A DNA stretch of 64,000 bases from NCBI RefSeq assembly GCF_918741285.1, contig NZ_CAKKNC010000003.1, positions 1 to 64,000 of the forward strand, written 5' to 3'. The stretch's first letter is position 1. Every line of letters starts with the position of its first letter. A model generated the notes under the pieces. That model was given only the letters and a program-made list of their open reading frames with translations, searched no databases and was not told the DNA's origin. The position numbers and the translations under genes are program-made. This document shows, one piece after another, positions 9,467 through 18,501 of the stretch. The DNA is from Sphingobium sp. CECT 9361. Lineage in GTDB: Bacteria; Pseudomonadota; Alphaproteobacteria; Sphingomonadales; Sphingomonadaceae.

Positions 9467-10903
9467 ATGACACAGCCTCGCACTCTTTATGACAAAATCT
9501 GGGACGCACATGTCGTCGAGCAACGTGACGATGGCACGGCCCTTATCTATATCGACCGGCATCTCGTCCATGAAGTAACCAGCCCGCAGGCGTTCGAAGC
9601 GCTGCGGATCGCGGGGCGCAAAGTGCGTCGCCCGGATCTGACGCTGGCCGTGCCGGACCATAACTTGCCGACGACCGCGCGCCTGGACGCGGCGGGCAAC
9701 CGCATCCCCATCGCCGACATCGAAAGCGCGCAGCAGCTTGCCGCGCTGGAGCGTAATGCGCCGGAGTTCGGCATCCGCTATATCGGGGCGACTGACGTCA
9801 ATCAGGGGATCGTGCATGTCGTTGGGCCGGAGCAAGGCTTTACGCTGCCCGGCATGACATTGGTGTGCGGCGACAGCCATACCGCGGCGCATGGCGCGCT
9901 GGGCGCGCTGGCGTTCGGTATCGGCACCAGCGAAGTCGAGCATGTGCTGGCGACGCAGACGCTGTTGCTCAAGAAATCGAAGAGCATGGAAGTGCGCGTT
10001 GAAGGGACGCTGGGTTTTGGCGTGACGCCCAAGGACGTGATTCTGGCGATCATCGGCAAGATCGGCACGGCGGGCGGCACCGGGCATGTGATCGAATATC
10101 GCGGTTCCACCTTCGACGCGATGAGTGTCGAGGGGCGGCTGACCGTTTCCAATATGTCGATCGAAGGCGGCGCGCGAGCGGGATTGTTCGCGCCCGACGA
10201 AGCGACGTTCGCCTATATCAAGGGGCGTCCAATGGCCCCGAGCGCTGCCGATTGGGACGCTGCGGTTGCCTATTGGCGGACACTGCGCAGCGACGAAGGC
10301 GCTACGTTCGATACGTCGGTCTATCTGGATGCTGCCGACATCGTGCCCAACGTCACCTGGGGGACCAGTCCGGAAGACGTGGTGCCGATCACCGGCACCG
10401 TGCCCGATCCCGATAGCTTCGATGATCCGTCGAAGCGTGCCGCGGCGCAGACTGCGCTCGAATATATGGGCCTGACGAGTGGGCAGCGGATGCAGGATGT
10501 CGGCATCCAGCACATCTTTATTGGAAGCTGCACCAATAGCCGGATCGAGGATTTGCGCGCTGCTGCCGCCGTACTGAACGGTCGGCATATCGCGAGCGGA
10601 ATCAAGCAGGCGCTGGTGGTGCCGGGTTCGGGTCTGGTCAAAAAGCAGGCGGAAGCCGAAGGGCTGGACCGGATTTTCACAGAAGCGGGCTTTGAATGGC
10701 GCGAGCCGGGCTGTTCGGCATGCCTGGGCATGAACCCGGACAAGGTGCCTGCAGGCGAAAGCTGCGCATCGACATCGAACCGCAATTTCATGGGTCGGCA
10801 GGGGCCGGGCGCACGCACGCATCTCCTCTCGCCCGCCATGGCTGCCGCCGCTGCCGTAACCGGACGGTTGACGGATGTGCGCGAACTGACCACAGTCGAT
10901 TGA
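9467..10903 (+). CDS. leuC: 3-isopropylmalate dehydratase large subunit
   Basis: Isomerises 2-isopropylmalate to 3-isopropylmalate in leucine synthesis, together with LeuD. The 478 residues carry the aconitase-type [4Fe-4S] ligands in GSCTNSR and CSACLGM, with [11 protein letters not shown] and the [17 protein letters not shown]-terminal segment also matching. It begins with the typical [12 protein letters not shown]. The gene is followed by a 43-codon reading frame and then leuD; leuA and leuB are not in the window. Confidence 0.97.
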   Translation: MTQPRTLYDKIWDAHVVEQRDDGTALIYIDRHLVHEVTSPQAFEALRIAGRKVRRPDLTLAVPDHNLPTTARLDAAGNRIPIADIESAQQLAALERNAPEFGIRYIGATDVNQGIVHVVGPEQGFTLPGMTLVCGDSHTAAHGALGALAFGIGTSEVEHVLATQTLLLKKSKSMEVRVEGTLGFGVTPKDVILAIIGKIGTAGGTGHVIEYRGSTFDAMSVEGRLTVSNMSIEGGARAGLFAPDEATFAYIKGRPMAPSAADWDAAVAYWRTLRSDEGATFDTSVYLDAADIVPNVTWGTSPEDVVPITGTVPDPDSFDDPSKRAAAQTALEYMGLTSGQRMQDVGIQHIFIGSCTNSRIEDLRAAAAVLNGRHIASGIKQALVVPGSGLVKKQAEAEGLDRIFTEAGFEWREPGCSACLGMNPDKVPAGESCASTSNRNFMGRQGPGARTHLLSPAMAAAAAVTGRLTDVRELTTVD

Positions 10904-10934
10904 TGGTTAACGAGATTTTCGGGGGACGGGTCGC

Positions 10935-11066
10935 GTGAAGAAGGCATTCTGGTTGCTGGCGCTTGGTGCGCTGGCCAGCGCCGTGATGGCGGCAAGCATC
11001 GGTCGGGCGGAAGATACGACGCCGCGTAGCGAAGCTGCGGTGAGCAAGGAAAAGGCTGCGCACTGA
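10935..11066 (+). CDS. Small signal-peptide-like protein between leuC and leuD (43 aa)
   Basis: A GTG-initiated frame of 43 codons with two lysines followed by a hydrophobic run ([17 protein letters not shown]) and a short polar tail ending in KEKAAH. That is the shape of a secreted or membrane-anchored micropeptide. GGGGG lies a few bases upstream of the GTG. Its stop overlaps the leuD start (TGATG), so translation would be coupled to leuD. I do not recognise a family. It might instead serve mainly as a translational bridge between leuC and leuD. Confidence 0.55.
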   Translation: MKKAFWLLALGALASAVMAASIGRAEDTTPRSEAAVSKEKAAH

Positions 11067-11659
11067 TGGAGCCTGTGACGACGATCGACGGTCGCGCCTA
11101 TCCGTTCGGCGTGAAAAATGTCGACACCGACATGATCATTGCCGCGAAATGGCTCAAGACGATCAGCCGCGTCGGTCTGGGCAAAGGCGCATTCGAAGCG
11201 TTGCGCACCGACCCCGATAATGTGTTCGACAATCCGGAATATGTCGGCAGCCCGATCCTGATCGCAGGCGACAATTTCGGGTGCGGATCGAGCCGTGAAC
11301 ATGCGGCATGGGCGCTGCTCGACATGGGCGTGAAGGCCGTGATTGCGCCGAGCTTTTCGGATATTTTCTCCAGCAATGCGTTCAAGAATGGCATATTGAC
11401 GGTCGTATTGCCGCAGGAAGCGATCGATCGGTTGATGGAGGTCGCGCAGACCGATCCGATCCATATCGACCTGGAGCATCAAACGGTAACAACGCCGTTT
11501 CAGGATCGCTTGACGTTCGAGATCGATCCGTTCCGCAAGGATTGCCTGATGGGCGGTCTGGACGAGGTAGGCCTGACGATGGCGCGCGGCGATGCGATCG
11601 GATCTTACGAGACGCGGCGAACGGGCGTGGAGCCATGGCTGGTGCCGGTAGCGGCCTAG
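11066..11659 (+). CDS. leuD: 3-isopropylmalate dehydratase small subunit
   Basis: Swivel-domain partner of LeuC. The 197 residues show [17 protein letters not shown], the substrate-binding [16 protein letters not shown] loop and [17 protein letters not shown], all diagnostic. The start overlaps the stop of the preceding small frame by the sequence TGATG. Confidence 0.97.
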   Translation: MEPVTTIDGRAYPFGVKNVDTDMIIAAKWLKTISRVGLGKGAFEALRTDPDNVFDNPEYVGSPILIAGDNFGCGSSREHAAWALLDMGVKAVIAPSFSDIFSSNAFKNGILTVVLPQEAIDRLMEVAQTDPIHIDLEHQTVTTPFQDRLTFEIDPFRKDCLMGGLDEVGLTMARGDAIGSYETRRTGVEPWLVPVAA

Positions 11660-11716
11660 CTTCCGGCGCAGCACGTATTCCTGCCCAATAAGTCTTGCCT
11701 CCGGAATGACCCCTGG

Positions 11717-11736
11717 GTTCCTGCCTTCGCAGGAAC
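11717..11736. repeat. Short hairpin after leuD (GTTCCTGC / GCAGGAAC)
   Basis: A perfect 8-base-pair stem with a CTTC loop, about 57 bases after the leuD stop. The flanking CGGAATGAC resembles the arms of the larger palindromes at 25833 and 30755, so it may be a degenerate member of the same repeat family. It lacks a T-run, so terminator function is uncertain. Confidence 0.5.
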
Positions 11737-11829
11737 AGATGATTTCATAACTCTCCATCGTTGCCTATTGCCGCCCTGCGTTCTATCTGCAGAGCTACAT
11801 TCTTTTTTCAGCCAGTGAGGCCACCGTCC

Positions 11830-12153
11830 ATGACGACTTTCGACGATCGCGAACGCGCTTTTGAAAATCAGTTTGCGCACGATCAGGACATGCTGTTCCG
11901 CATTACGGCGCGCCGCAATCGCCTGTTGGGTGAATGGGCCGCCGTGAAGATGGGTTTGACCCCGGAAGAAACCGACGCCTATGCCAAGGCCGTGGTGCAG
12001 GCTGATTTCGAGGAAGCCGGTGACGAGGACGTAATCCGCAAGATTGTCGGCGATCTGACCTCTGCTGGTATCGATACCGACGAGCCCACCGTGCGCGCCG
12101 CGCTGGAGGACATGGCGGTCAACGCCCGTCGCCAGTTCATGGAACAGAAGTAG
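11830..12153 (+). CDS. ATPase inhibitor subunit zeta (DUF1476)
   Basis: 107 residues. In alphaproteobacteria this family binds F1-ATPase and blocks its ATP hydrolysis; the inhibitory part is the N-terminal stretch. Here that is MTTFDDRERAFENQFAHDQD followed by MLFRITARRNRLLGEWAAVKMGL, matching the family closely. The four-helix remainder contains a run of acidic residues and ends ARRQFMEQK. The ATG at 11830 is preferred to an upstream in-frame ATG at 11761, because the upstream segment is unrelated to the family. Downstream genes encode BolA and a glutaredoxin, a common alphaproteobacterial neighbourhood. Confidence 0.88.
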   Translation: MTTFDDRERAFENQFAHDQDMLFRITARRNRLLGEWAAVKMGLTPEETDAYAKAVVQADFEEAGDEDVIRKIVGDLTSAGIDTDEPTVRAALEDMAVNARRQFMEQK

Positions 12154-12163
12154 ATCCGCCGCG

Positions 12164-12397
12164 ATGCCGATGGCCGCCGATGACATCACAGCGATGATAC
12201 AAGCCGCGATCCCCGATGCGCAGGTGGAGATCACCGACCTGGCAGGGGATGGCGATCATTATTCGGCGCGGATCGTGTCGGAAAGTTTCCGCGGTGTCAG
12301 CCGGGTGAAACAGCATCAGGCCGTTTATGCTGCCCTAGGCGGCAAAATGGGCGGCGTGCTTCATGCCTTGCAACTCACCACTGCCGTTCCCAACTAG
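12164..12397 (+). CDS. BolA family protein
   Basis: 77 residues (75 if the second ATG at 12170 is used). The class II KH-like fold is recognisable from AAIPDAQVEITDLAGDGDHY and the FRGVSRVKQHQAVYAALG segment holding the conserved His that ligates a shared [2Fe-2S] cluster. BolA proteins of this size pair with CGFS monothiol glutaredoxins, and one is encoded just downstream, so the pair probably handles iron-sulfur cluster trafficking or iron sensing. Confidence 0.9.
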   Translation: MPMAADDITAMIQAAIPDAQVEITDLAGDGDHYSARIVSESFRGVSRVKQHQAVYAALGGKMGGVLHALQLTTAVPN

Positions 12398-12433
12398 CGG
12401 CTATAGCAATTTTCGCATTGGAAGCATGACATT

Positions 12434-12766
12434 ATGACCGAAGCCGTCGACACGCGCATCGCGCAGATTGTGAACAGCCACGACGTGGTGCTCTTCATGA
12501 AGGGTACGCCGCTGTTCCCGCAATGTGGATTTTCCAGCAAGGCCATCGCCATTCTGGAACATATGGGCGTCGATTACGACAGCGTCGACGTGTTGCAGGA
12601 TCAGGAAGTCCGTCAGGGCATCAAGTCTTTCTCCGACTGGCCGACTATCCCCCAGTTGTATGTGAAGGGCGAGTTCGTCGGCGGCAGCGACATCATGATG
12701 GAGATGTTCGAAGCGGGCGAGTTGCAGGCCATGATGGATGAGCAGGGCGTCGCCAAGGCTGGCTGA
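12434..12766 (+). CDS. grxD: Monothiol glutaredoxin, CGFS type
   Basis: 110 residues with the single-domain CGFS active site (Cys31, in [11 protein letters not shown]), the [16 protein letters not shown] cis-Pro and glutathione-binding segment and the [14 protein letters not shown] end. These proteins carry a glutathione-bridged [2Fe-2S] cluster and pass it to targets, often with BolA, encoded 36 bases upstream. A terminator follows. Confidence 0.95.
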   Translation: MTEAVDTRIAQIVNSHDVVLFMKGTPLFPQCGFSSKAIAILEHMGVDYDSVDVLQDQEVRQGIKSFSDWPTIPQLYVKGEFVGGSDIMMEMFEAGELQAMMDEQGVAKAG

Positions 12767-12788
12767 CCGTTTCTTCTGAAAGAATTTC

Positions 12789-12821
12789 AAGGCCTCAGCG
12801 TGAAAACGTTGCGGCCTTTTT
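12789..12821 (+). terminator. Rho-independent terminator after grxD
   Basis: AAGGCC-containing arm (12789-12800) pairs with CGTTGCGGCCTT (12807-12818) around a TGAAAA loop, followed by a T-run, 22 bases after the grxD stop. Confidence 0.8.
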
Positions 12822-13042
12822 CTTTGCCTTGGCATTTCGCTTGTCAGGGGGACGCGAAAGCGGAGACCAATCCGCCCGCATCCCCCGGTTCTCGGGGAAG
12901 AGACATAGGCTGAGAGCGATGCAGGCAGTGTGCCAGATCGGCCCAGCCCTGCTTTTGTGCGGGTATTGGTGGTTAAGGCGATACTATCGGGTCATCAGCA
13001 TGTAAAAATTCCCGACGTTTTCGGCCCATGGATTTCACTGTT

Positions 13043-13073
13043 TACAGATGTAGTCGATTCGATTACACCTGTA
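13043..13073. promoter_or_regulatory. Double BlaI/MecI-type operator (two TACA-N2-TGTA dyads)
   Basis: TACAGATGTA at 13043-13052 and TACACCTGTA at 13064-13073 match the TACA-N2-TGTA core bound by BlaI/MecI repressors. Their centres are 21 bases apart, two helical turns, so two dimers could bind the same face of the DNA. They lie 25-55 bases before the blaI-like ATG, fitting autorepression of the blaI-blaR pair. The rest of 12822-13042 shows no gene. Confidence 0.8.
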
Positions 13074-13097
13074 GTCACAGAGCAGATGGGGTGAGCC

Positions 13098-13466
13098 ATG
13101 TCGGAAAAAGTCAGCGACGCGGAATATGCCGTGATGGAGGCACTATGGGAGATTTCCCCCATGACCGCCGCCGACGTGACGGAACGGGTGAAAGAGTCGC
13201 GCGGCTGGAGCATCCAGACAGTCAAGACGCTGCTCTCCCGGCTGCTGGCCAAGGACATCATTGCCGCAGAGCAGGACGGCCGCCGGTTTCTTTATCGCCC
13301 CGTGGTGGAGCGCGAAGCCTATGTGACCGGGGAGTCTCGGCGTTTCGTGGATCGGCTTTTCGGTGGCCGCGCCGCGCCTTTGGTCGCGCATCTGGCCGAG
13401 CAGGATCAGTTGAGCCGCGAAGATATCGAAGAGCTTGAAGCGCTGCTCAAGGCGCTGAAATCATGA
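13098..13466 (+). CDS. BlaI/MecI/CopY family transcriptional repressor
   Basis: 122 residues. The winged helix is clear: SDAEYAVMEALWEISPMTAA, DVTERVKESRGWSIQTVKTL, LSRLLAKDIIAAEQDGRRFL. The C-terminal dimerisation helices follow. In classical systems this dimer blocks its own promoter until a BlaR/MecR-type membrane protease triggers its cleavage. The double operator just upstream and the overlapping downstream M56 peptidase gene (ATGA) support that arrangement. Confidence 0.93.
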   Translation: MSEKVSDAEYAVMEALWEISPMTAADVTERVKESRGWSIQTVKTLLSRLLAKDIIAAEQDGRRFLYRPVVEREAYVTGESRRFVDRLFGGRAAPLVAHLAEQDQLSREDIEELEALLKALKS

Positions 13467-15082
13467 GCGGGCAGGATGTGACGCAGTGGTTCGTCGAGGC
13501 GCTAATGGCGTCGGCGATACTACTGGCGCTGGTGATGCTGTTGCGGCGTCCGGTGGCGCGTTATTTCGGCGTGCGTGCGGCCTATGCCTTATGGGCTTTA
13601 CCGCTGCTGCGACTGATTCTGCCCCGCTTGCCGGAAGAGGCTAGCCCTTCCGCTTATCTGCCGGTGCACCATGCTCCGGTGCCAATCAGCTATGTGCGCG
13701 AAGCCGTGCAGGTGCCAGTGGCGCAATTTCCGTGGATTGAAGCGGCGCTGATGCTGTGGATGGCAGGCGCGGTGGTGTTTCTGGCGGTGCAGGCCATTGG
13801 TTATTACCGGTTTCGGCGGCTGATGCTGTCGGACGGCACCTTTGTGCGCCGCGACGGCAAGGTCACGACATTGGAAAGCGTCCATGCCTCCGGCCCGCTG
13901 GCGTTCGGCATAGTGCACAAGCATATCGTGGTGCCGATCGACTTTGCCGATCGCTATTCGGTGCAGGAACAGGCGATGGCGCTGGCGCATGAACATATGC
14001 ACCATCAGCGCGGGGACTTGCTTGCCAACCTGATCGCAGCGCTGTTGCTGGCGTTGCAATGGTGCAACCCGATTGCGTGGATCGCGTATCGTGCCTTTCG
14101 CGTGGATCAGGAACTGGCGTGCGATGCGCAGGTTCTGGCGCGGCATGGCGCGATCCATGCGCAGGATTATGGCCGTGCGATCCTTAAAGCCGCAACGGCC
14201 ACGCCGCTGAACGGGGGTAACCGTTTCAGCATCTGTCATCTCAACACTGTCGACACTCTCAAGGGGAGGCTGAAAATGCTTTCGACACACACAGACTCTT
14301 TGCGCCGTATCACCTGGGGCATGACTGCCGTGGCGGCCGTGACTGTATCCGGGCTCGCGCTGACTGCATCGGGCAGCCAGGTTGCCAAGGAAATGGCGAG
14401 TGTATCCACACGGCTGAGCAGCGCCAAGCTGACGAAGCTGGCAACGTTCATGCCGCAGGTTGCAACGGTGCCGGAAACGCCAGAGCCGCCCTATCGCCCC
14501 GAAATGACGGAGCCTTATCCTGCGCCCGAGACACCGGTGGCTCCAGAAGCGCCGCTAGCGCCTGCAGCCATGGCTGCCCCGACTCCGCCAACGCCCCCGA
14601 CGCCTCCGGCGGTGCCGAGCGGTGCGCGGCAGGTGAAGAGTGCGAGCGCGGACAGCGCGACCTCCTACCGCGCCATTGCTTATCCTTCGAAAGCCGAAAT
14701 CGCGACGATGGTGCCCAATGTCCGCGTCGAACGTCGGTGCAATGGTGGGGAAGATGTGAGCACGCAAAGCTACACCGATGCTTGGGGTAACAGGCAGGTT
14801 CGGGTGAGGATCTGCCAGGAAGCGATCCAGCGGCAGGCCATGGCCGAAGCGCAAGCGGGGCGCGAGGAAGCACGGGCAGGAATCGCAGAAGCGAAGGTGC
14901 AATTGGCGGAAGCGGAGCGCGCAGTCGCATCGGCGCAGTACATGTCCGCGCATGCTCGTGCGCAGGCAAAAGCTGAGCTTGGCCGTGCCCGCGCCGAAAT
15001 ACGCCGGGAAATAGCAGAGATGGAACGCGAACGTGTTGAGGGGGCGCGGGAGAGGGCCCGAAGCCGCCGCGAGACGGATTAA
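13463..15082 (+). CDS. BlaR1-like M56 family membrane metallopeptidase with unusual C-terminal region
   Basis: 539 residues. Membrane helices near residues 10-27, 38-55 and 92-115 precede the zinc protease site HEHMH (residues 176-180) followed by the ELACDAQVL third-ligand region. A further helix lies near residues 285-310. This matches the antirepressor half of BlaR1/MecR1. The C-terminal portion does not resemble a penicillin-binding sensor: it has a proline/glutamate-rich linker (residues about 335-400) and then a long charged Ala/Glu/Arg helix (about 465-539) likely to form a coiled coil. It therefore probably senses something other than a beta-lactam. It overlaps blaI by ATGA. Confidence 0.85.
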   Translation: MSGQDVTQWFVEALMASAILLALVMLLRRPVARYFGVRAAYALWALPLLRLILPRLPEEASPSAYLPVHHAPVPISYVREAVQVPVAQFPWIEAALMLWMAGAVVFLAVQAIGYYRFRRLMLSDGTFVRRDGKVTTLESVHASGPLAFGIVHKHIVVPIDFADRYSVQEQAMALAHEHMHHQRGDLLANLIAALLLALQWCNPIAWIAYRAFRVDQELACDAQVLARHGAIHAQDYGRAILKAATATPLNGGNRFSICHLNTVDTLKGRLKMLSTHTDSLRRITWGMTAVAAVTVSGLALTASGSQVAKEMASVSTRLSSAKLTKLATFMPQVATVPETPEPPYRPEMTEPYPAPETPVAPEAPLAPAAMAAPTPPTPPTPPAVPSGARQVKSASADSATSYRAIAYPSKAEIATMVPNVRVERRCNGGEDVSTQSYTDAWGNRQVRVRICQEAIQRQAMAEAQAGREEARAGIAEAKVQLAEAERAVASAQYMSAHARAQAKAELGRARAEIRREIAEMERERVEGARERARSRRETD

Positions 15083-15154
15083 CGCAACCCGCTTTTTCGC
15101 GGCGACGGGGTCTGCGCGCTTGAAAATCGGTGGGGAGGTGGCACATGGGATGTC

Positions 15155-16036
15155 ATGGATGCACCCTTTGACCTGAATAGCCTGCCCACCGGCGTATCGA
15201 TGTCCCTGTCGCCACTGGTGTCACGGGTGCTGGCACCCAATCCGTCGCCTTTCACCTTTACCGGGACGCAAAGCTATCTGGTGGGGACCACGGAAATCGC
15301 TGTGATCGATCCGGGTCCAGCCGATCCGCTACATCTGGCAGCGCTGGAAGCGGCCATCGCGGGCCGCCGGGTCACGGCGATCCTGTGCACGCATACCCAT
15401 CGCGATCATAGTCCGGCGGCGCGCCCGCTGGCCGAGGCGACCGGCGCGCCCATCATCGGCTGTGCGCCACTGACACTGGACGATGACGGCCCGCGCGCCG
15501 ATGCGGCGTTCGATCCGCATTATGCCCCTGATCATGTGCTGGCCGATGGTGACACGGTGCAGGGGACAGGATGGACGCTGCAAGCCGTAGCCACGCCGGG
15601 ACACACCTCCAATCATCTGTGCTTCGCGCTCATCGAGGAGCAGGCACTGTTCACCGGCGATCATATCATGGGCTGGTCGACGACGGTGGTATCGCCGCCC
15701 GATGGCGACATGGCGGACTATATGCGGTCCATGCAGCGGCTGATCGACCGGGACGATGTCGTCTACTACCCTGCGCATGGCGAACCGGTGGACAAGCCCC
15801 AGCGGCTGGCGCGATCCATGATGGGCCACCGCCGTCATCGGGAAGGGCAGATCGTCCGGCATCTGCAAACCAGTGGATCGTCCGCGATCCCCGATATGGT
15901 GGCCGAGATGTACAAGGGTGTCGATCCGCGCCTGCATCCGGCGGCAGGGCGTTCCGTGCTGGCGCATCTGATCGATTTGCGCGCGCGCGGGCTGGCGCGT
16001 GAGCAGGATGGCCAGTGGGAAGCAATCGCCGCATGA
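15155..16036 (+). CDS. Metallo-beta-lactamase-fold hydrolase (glyoxalase II / LACTB2-like)
   Basis: 293 residues. The zinc motif is THTHRDHSPAARPL (H-x-H-x-D-H), with ATPGHTSNHLC, FTGDHIMGW and YYPAHGEP supplying the later ligands. The C-terminal helical domain (MMGHRRHREGQIVRHL onward) is the winged-helix extension of LACTB2-like proteins, so this is more likely an esterase or nuclease-type MBL protein than a beta-lactamase. The start is uncertain: GGAGG near 15133 lies ahead of an out-of-frame ATG at 15145 that opens a frame of only eight codons, while the in-frame ATG at 15155 has the gene's own frame. It overlaps the next gene by ATGA. Confidence 0.85.
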   Translation: MDAPFDLNSLPTGVSMSLSPLVSRVLAPNPSPFTFTGTQSYLVGTTEIAVIDPGPADPLHLAALEAAIAGRRVTAILCTHTHRDHSPAARPLAEATGAPIIGCAPLTLDDDGPRADAAFDPHYAPDHVLADGDTVQGTGWTLQAVATPGHTSNHLCFALIEEQALFTGDHIMGWSTTVVSPPDGDMADYMRSMQRLIDRDDVVYYPAHGEPVDKPQRLARSMMGHRRHREGQIVRHLQTSGSSAIPDMVAEMYKGVDPRLHPAAGRSVLAHLIDLRARGLAREQDGQWEAIAA

Positions 16037-16647
16037 AGGGCATGATCAAATGGATCGTCCTGGCGCTGGTCGTGTTCGGGCTGGCGTTCGGCGGGGCATA
16101 TTTCTTTCAGCAGCGGGTGAACCAGCAGCTTGATGGCAAGGTCGAAACCATTGCGACCGCCAGTTTACAGGGGCTGCGCGAACAGGCGCGGCTGACGGCG
16201 TTCATCGCCAGTTTCGTGGCAGTGGTGAGCAGCGAGCAGGCGCGGTTCGGGCTGAAGGCCGAGCAGACGATGATCATGCCCGGGCTTGTCCGCTACGAAG
16301 TCGACCTCAATGCGCTAAAGCCCGCCGATGTGAAGTGGGACAAGGAAAACAACACGCTCAGCGTCGCGCTACCCCCACTGATTCTTTCTGGTCCCGAAGT
16401 CGACCTGTCGGGCATCCGCCAATATGATGGCGGGGGCATATTGATGGCGCTGACCGATGCGGAAGCGACGCTGGACGCGGCCAATCGCAAGCGGGGGCAG
16501 GATGAATTGCTCAAGCAGGCGAAGGGCGAAGTGCCGATGCGCCTTGCCCGCGATGCGACGCGCAACGCCATTGAGCGCAGTTTTGCTATGCCGCTGCGCG
16601 CAGCGGGGATAAAGGCAACCGTAGTGGCGAAATTCGCCGGCGAATAA
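16033..16647 (+). CDS. DUF4230 family membrane-anchored protein
   Basis: 204 residues. An N-terminal hydrophobic helix (WIVLALVVFGLAFGGAYFF) anchors a periplasmic domain with beta-rich character (EVDLNALKPADVKWDKENNT, LSVALPPLILSGPEVDL). The family is widespread but without an assigned role. It begins in the ATGA overlap with the MBL gene and is followed after 16 bases by nadA, so it may be in one transcript with NAD synthesis genes. Confidence 0.75.
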   Translation: MKGMIKWIVLALVVFGLAFGGAYFFQQRVNQQLDGKVETIATASLQGLREQARLTAFIASFVAVVSSEQARFGLKAEQTMIMPGLVRYEVDLNALKPADVKWDKENNTLSVALPPLILSGPEVDLSGIRQYDGGGILMALTDAEATLDAANRKRGQDELLKQAKGEVPMRLARDATRNAIERSFAMPLRAAGIKATVVAKFAGE

Positions 16648-16663
16648 GGAAGAGACAGCGAAC

Positions 16664-17659
16664 ATGGACGCCAGAGGTGGAATAGGTGGAAGCCTGAAAG
16701 GCGTGGACCTGCGCGCCGAAATCGAGCGGCTGCGCAAGGAGCGTAACGCCGTCATTCTGGGGCATTATTACCAGTCGCCGGAGATACAGGATTTGTCCGA
16801 CTTCGTCGGCGATTCGCTGGAGCTGTCGCGCAAGGCGGCGGAGACCGATGCGGATGTCATCGCGTTTTGCGGCGTGCGTTTCATGGCAGAGACGGCGAAG
16901 ATACTGAGTCCCGAAAAAATCGTGATCCTGCCCGACATGGACGCAGGATGCAGTCTGGAGGACAGTTGCCCGCCCGCACAGTTCAAGGCGTTCCGGGAGG
17001 CGCATCCCGATCATATGGCGCTGAGCTACATCAACTGTTCGACCGAAGTGAAGGCGCTGTCGGACATTATCGTGACGAGCAGTTCGGCTGAAAAGATATT
17101 GAGCCAGATTCCCAAGGAGCAGAAGATCATCTTCGGCCCGGACAAGCATCTGGGCGGCTATCTGGCGCGCAAGCTGGGGCGCGAGATGCTGCTGTGGCCG
17201 GGCGTGTGCATCGTGCACGAGGCATTCAGCGAAACCGAATTGCTGAAACTTAAGGCGCAACATCCTGATGCGCCGATCGCCGCGCATCCCGAATGCCCGC
17301 CTTATATCGTCGATCATGCCGACTATGTCGGATCGACCAGCGGTATCCTCGACTTTGCCAAGACCATGCCGGGCGATACGCTGATCGTCGCGACGGAGCC
17401 GCATATCATCCACCAGATGGAAAAGGCAGTGCCGGAGAAGCAGTTCATCGGCGCGCCGGGCGCGGACGGTAACTGCAACTGCAATATCTGCCCGTACATG
17501 GCGCTCAATACGATGGAGAAGCTCTATGTCGCGTTGCGCGATCTGCAGCCACGCATCGAGATGGACGAAGGCGTGCGTATTGCGGCACGCAGGTCACTCG
17601 ACCGGATGCTGGAAATGGCGAGCGGCACGGTGGGGCAGGGCGATCTGGGCGCGCGATGA
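16664..17659 (+). CDS. nadA: Quinolinate synthase A
   Basis: Condenses iminoaspartate with dihydroxyacetone phosphate to quinolinate, the first dedicated precursor of NAD. The 331 residues show ILGHYYQSPEIQDLSDFVGD and the three [4Fe-4S] cysteines in LPDMDAGCSLEDSCP, LLWPGVCIVHEAF and CNCNICPYM. The enzyme needs iminoaspartate from NadB or an aspartate dehydrogenase, and neither gene is in the window. AGGAAGAGA precedes the ATG. Confidence 0.97.
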   Translation: MDARGGIGGSLKGVDLRAEIERLRKERNAVILGHYYQSPEIQDLSDFVGDSLELSRKAAETDADVIAFCGVRFMAETAKILSPEKIVILPDMDAGCSLEDSCPPAQFKAFREAHPDHMALSYINCSTEVKALSDIIVTSSSAEKILSQIPKEQKIIFGPDKHLGGYLARKLGREMLLWPGVCIVHEAFSETELLKLKAQHPDAPIAAHPECPPYIVDHADYVGSTSGILDFAKTMPGDTLIVATEPHIIHQMEKAVPEKQFIGAPGADGNCNCNICPYMALNTMEKLYVALRDLQPRIEMDEGVRIAARRSLDRMLEMASGTVGQGDLGAR

Positions 17660-18501
17660 CATTCGTTCTGGAGGGCTTTGACCTCGACGCATTCGTCGCC
17701 GCTACGCTGGCCGAGGATTTGGGGGAGGGCGGGGACATAACCTCCACCGCTGTGATCCCCGCCGACGCGCTGTTCGTGGGTGTGATGGATAGCCGCGATC
17801 CAGTGACGGTGGCGGGGCTGCCGATTGCCGAGGCATTCTTCCGCACGCTCGATCCGGATGTCGAGATCGACATGCTGGTCGAGGACGGGCAGCAGGTGGC
17901 GGCTGGCACCGAACTGATGCGGCTGCGCGGTAAGGCGCGTGCAATGCTGACGGCGGAGCGGTCTGCGCTCAACACGGTTCAACATCTGAGCGGCATTGCA
18001 ACGATGACGCGCAGCTATGTCGATGCCATCGTCGGCACGGGCGCGACCTTACTCGACACCCGCAAGACGATTCCCGGGCTTCGGCGGCTTGAGAAATATG
18101 CAACGCATATGGGCGGAGCGACCAATCATCGCATGGGCCTGTGGGATGCCGCGATGATCAAGGACAATCATGTGGCGGTGGCCGGATCGGTCGGCGAAGC
18201 CGTGCGGCGCGCAGTGGCTGCCGGAATCGCCAGCATCATCGTGGAGGTGGACCGGGTCGATCAGATCGAACCGGCGCTGGAGGCGGGTGCGACGCATCTG
18301 CTGCTGGACAATATGGACCCGCCGACGCTCCGCGGCGCAGTAATGCTGGTCGGAGGGCGTGTGCCGACGGAAGCGTCTGGCGGTGTGAAGCTGGACACCA
18401 TTCGCGCGATTGCGCAGACGGGGGTTACCTATGTGAGCGTGGGGCGTTTGACCCAATCTGCGCCCGCCGCCGATGTCGGACTGGATTTCGCGCATGTTTA
18501 G
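17656..18501 (+). CDS. nadC: Nicotinate-nucleotide pyrophosphorylase (quinolinate phosphoribosyltransferase)
   Basis: 281 residues, converting quinolinate and PRPP to nicotinate mononucleotide. Diagnostic segments are EDLGEGGDITSTAVIPADA, the LNTVQHLSGIATMT core, LLDTRKTIPGLRRLEKYA and LLLDNMDPPTLR, with EASGGVKLDTIRAIAQTGVT near the end. It overlaps nadA by ATGA and its last codons overlap the start of the RNase T2 gene by 8 bases. Confidence 0.97.
   Translation: MTFVLEGFDLDAFVAATLAEDLGEGGDITSTAVIPADALFVGVMDSRDPVTVAGLPIAEAFFRTLDPDVEIDMLVEDGQQVAAGTELMRLRGKARAMLTAERSALNTVQHLSGIATMTRSYVDAIVGTGATLLDTRKTIPGLRRLEKYATHMGGATNHRMGLWDAAMIKDNHVAVAGSVGEAVRRAVAAGIASIIVEVDRVDQIEPALEAGATHLLLDNMDPPTLRGAVMLVGGRVPTEASGGVKLDTIRAIAQTGVTYVSVGRLTQSAPAADVGLDFAHV

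Noticed and set aside
15145..15171. An eight-codon frame ahead of the MBL gene with good ribosome binding site
   Set aside because: Too short to claim as a gene; noted only as a possible cause of start-site uncertainty.
15155..16036. Reading the MBL-fold gene after blaI-blaR as a beta-lactamase operon member
   Set aside because: The HTHRDH motif with a C-terminal winged-helix extension fits LACTB2-like or glyoxalase II-like hydrolases, and there is no signal peptide for a periplasmic beta-lactamase.
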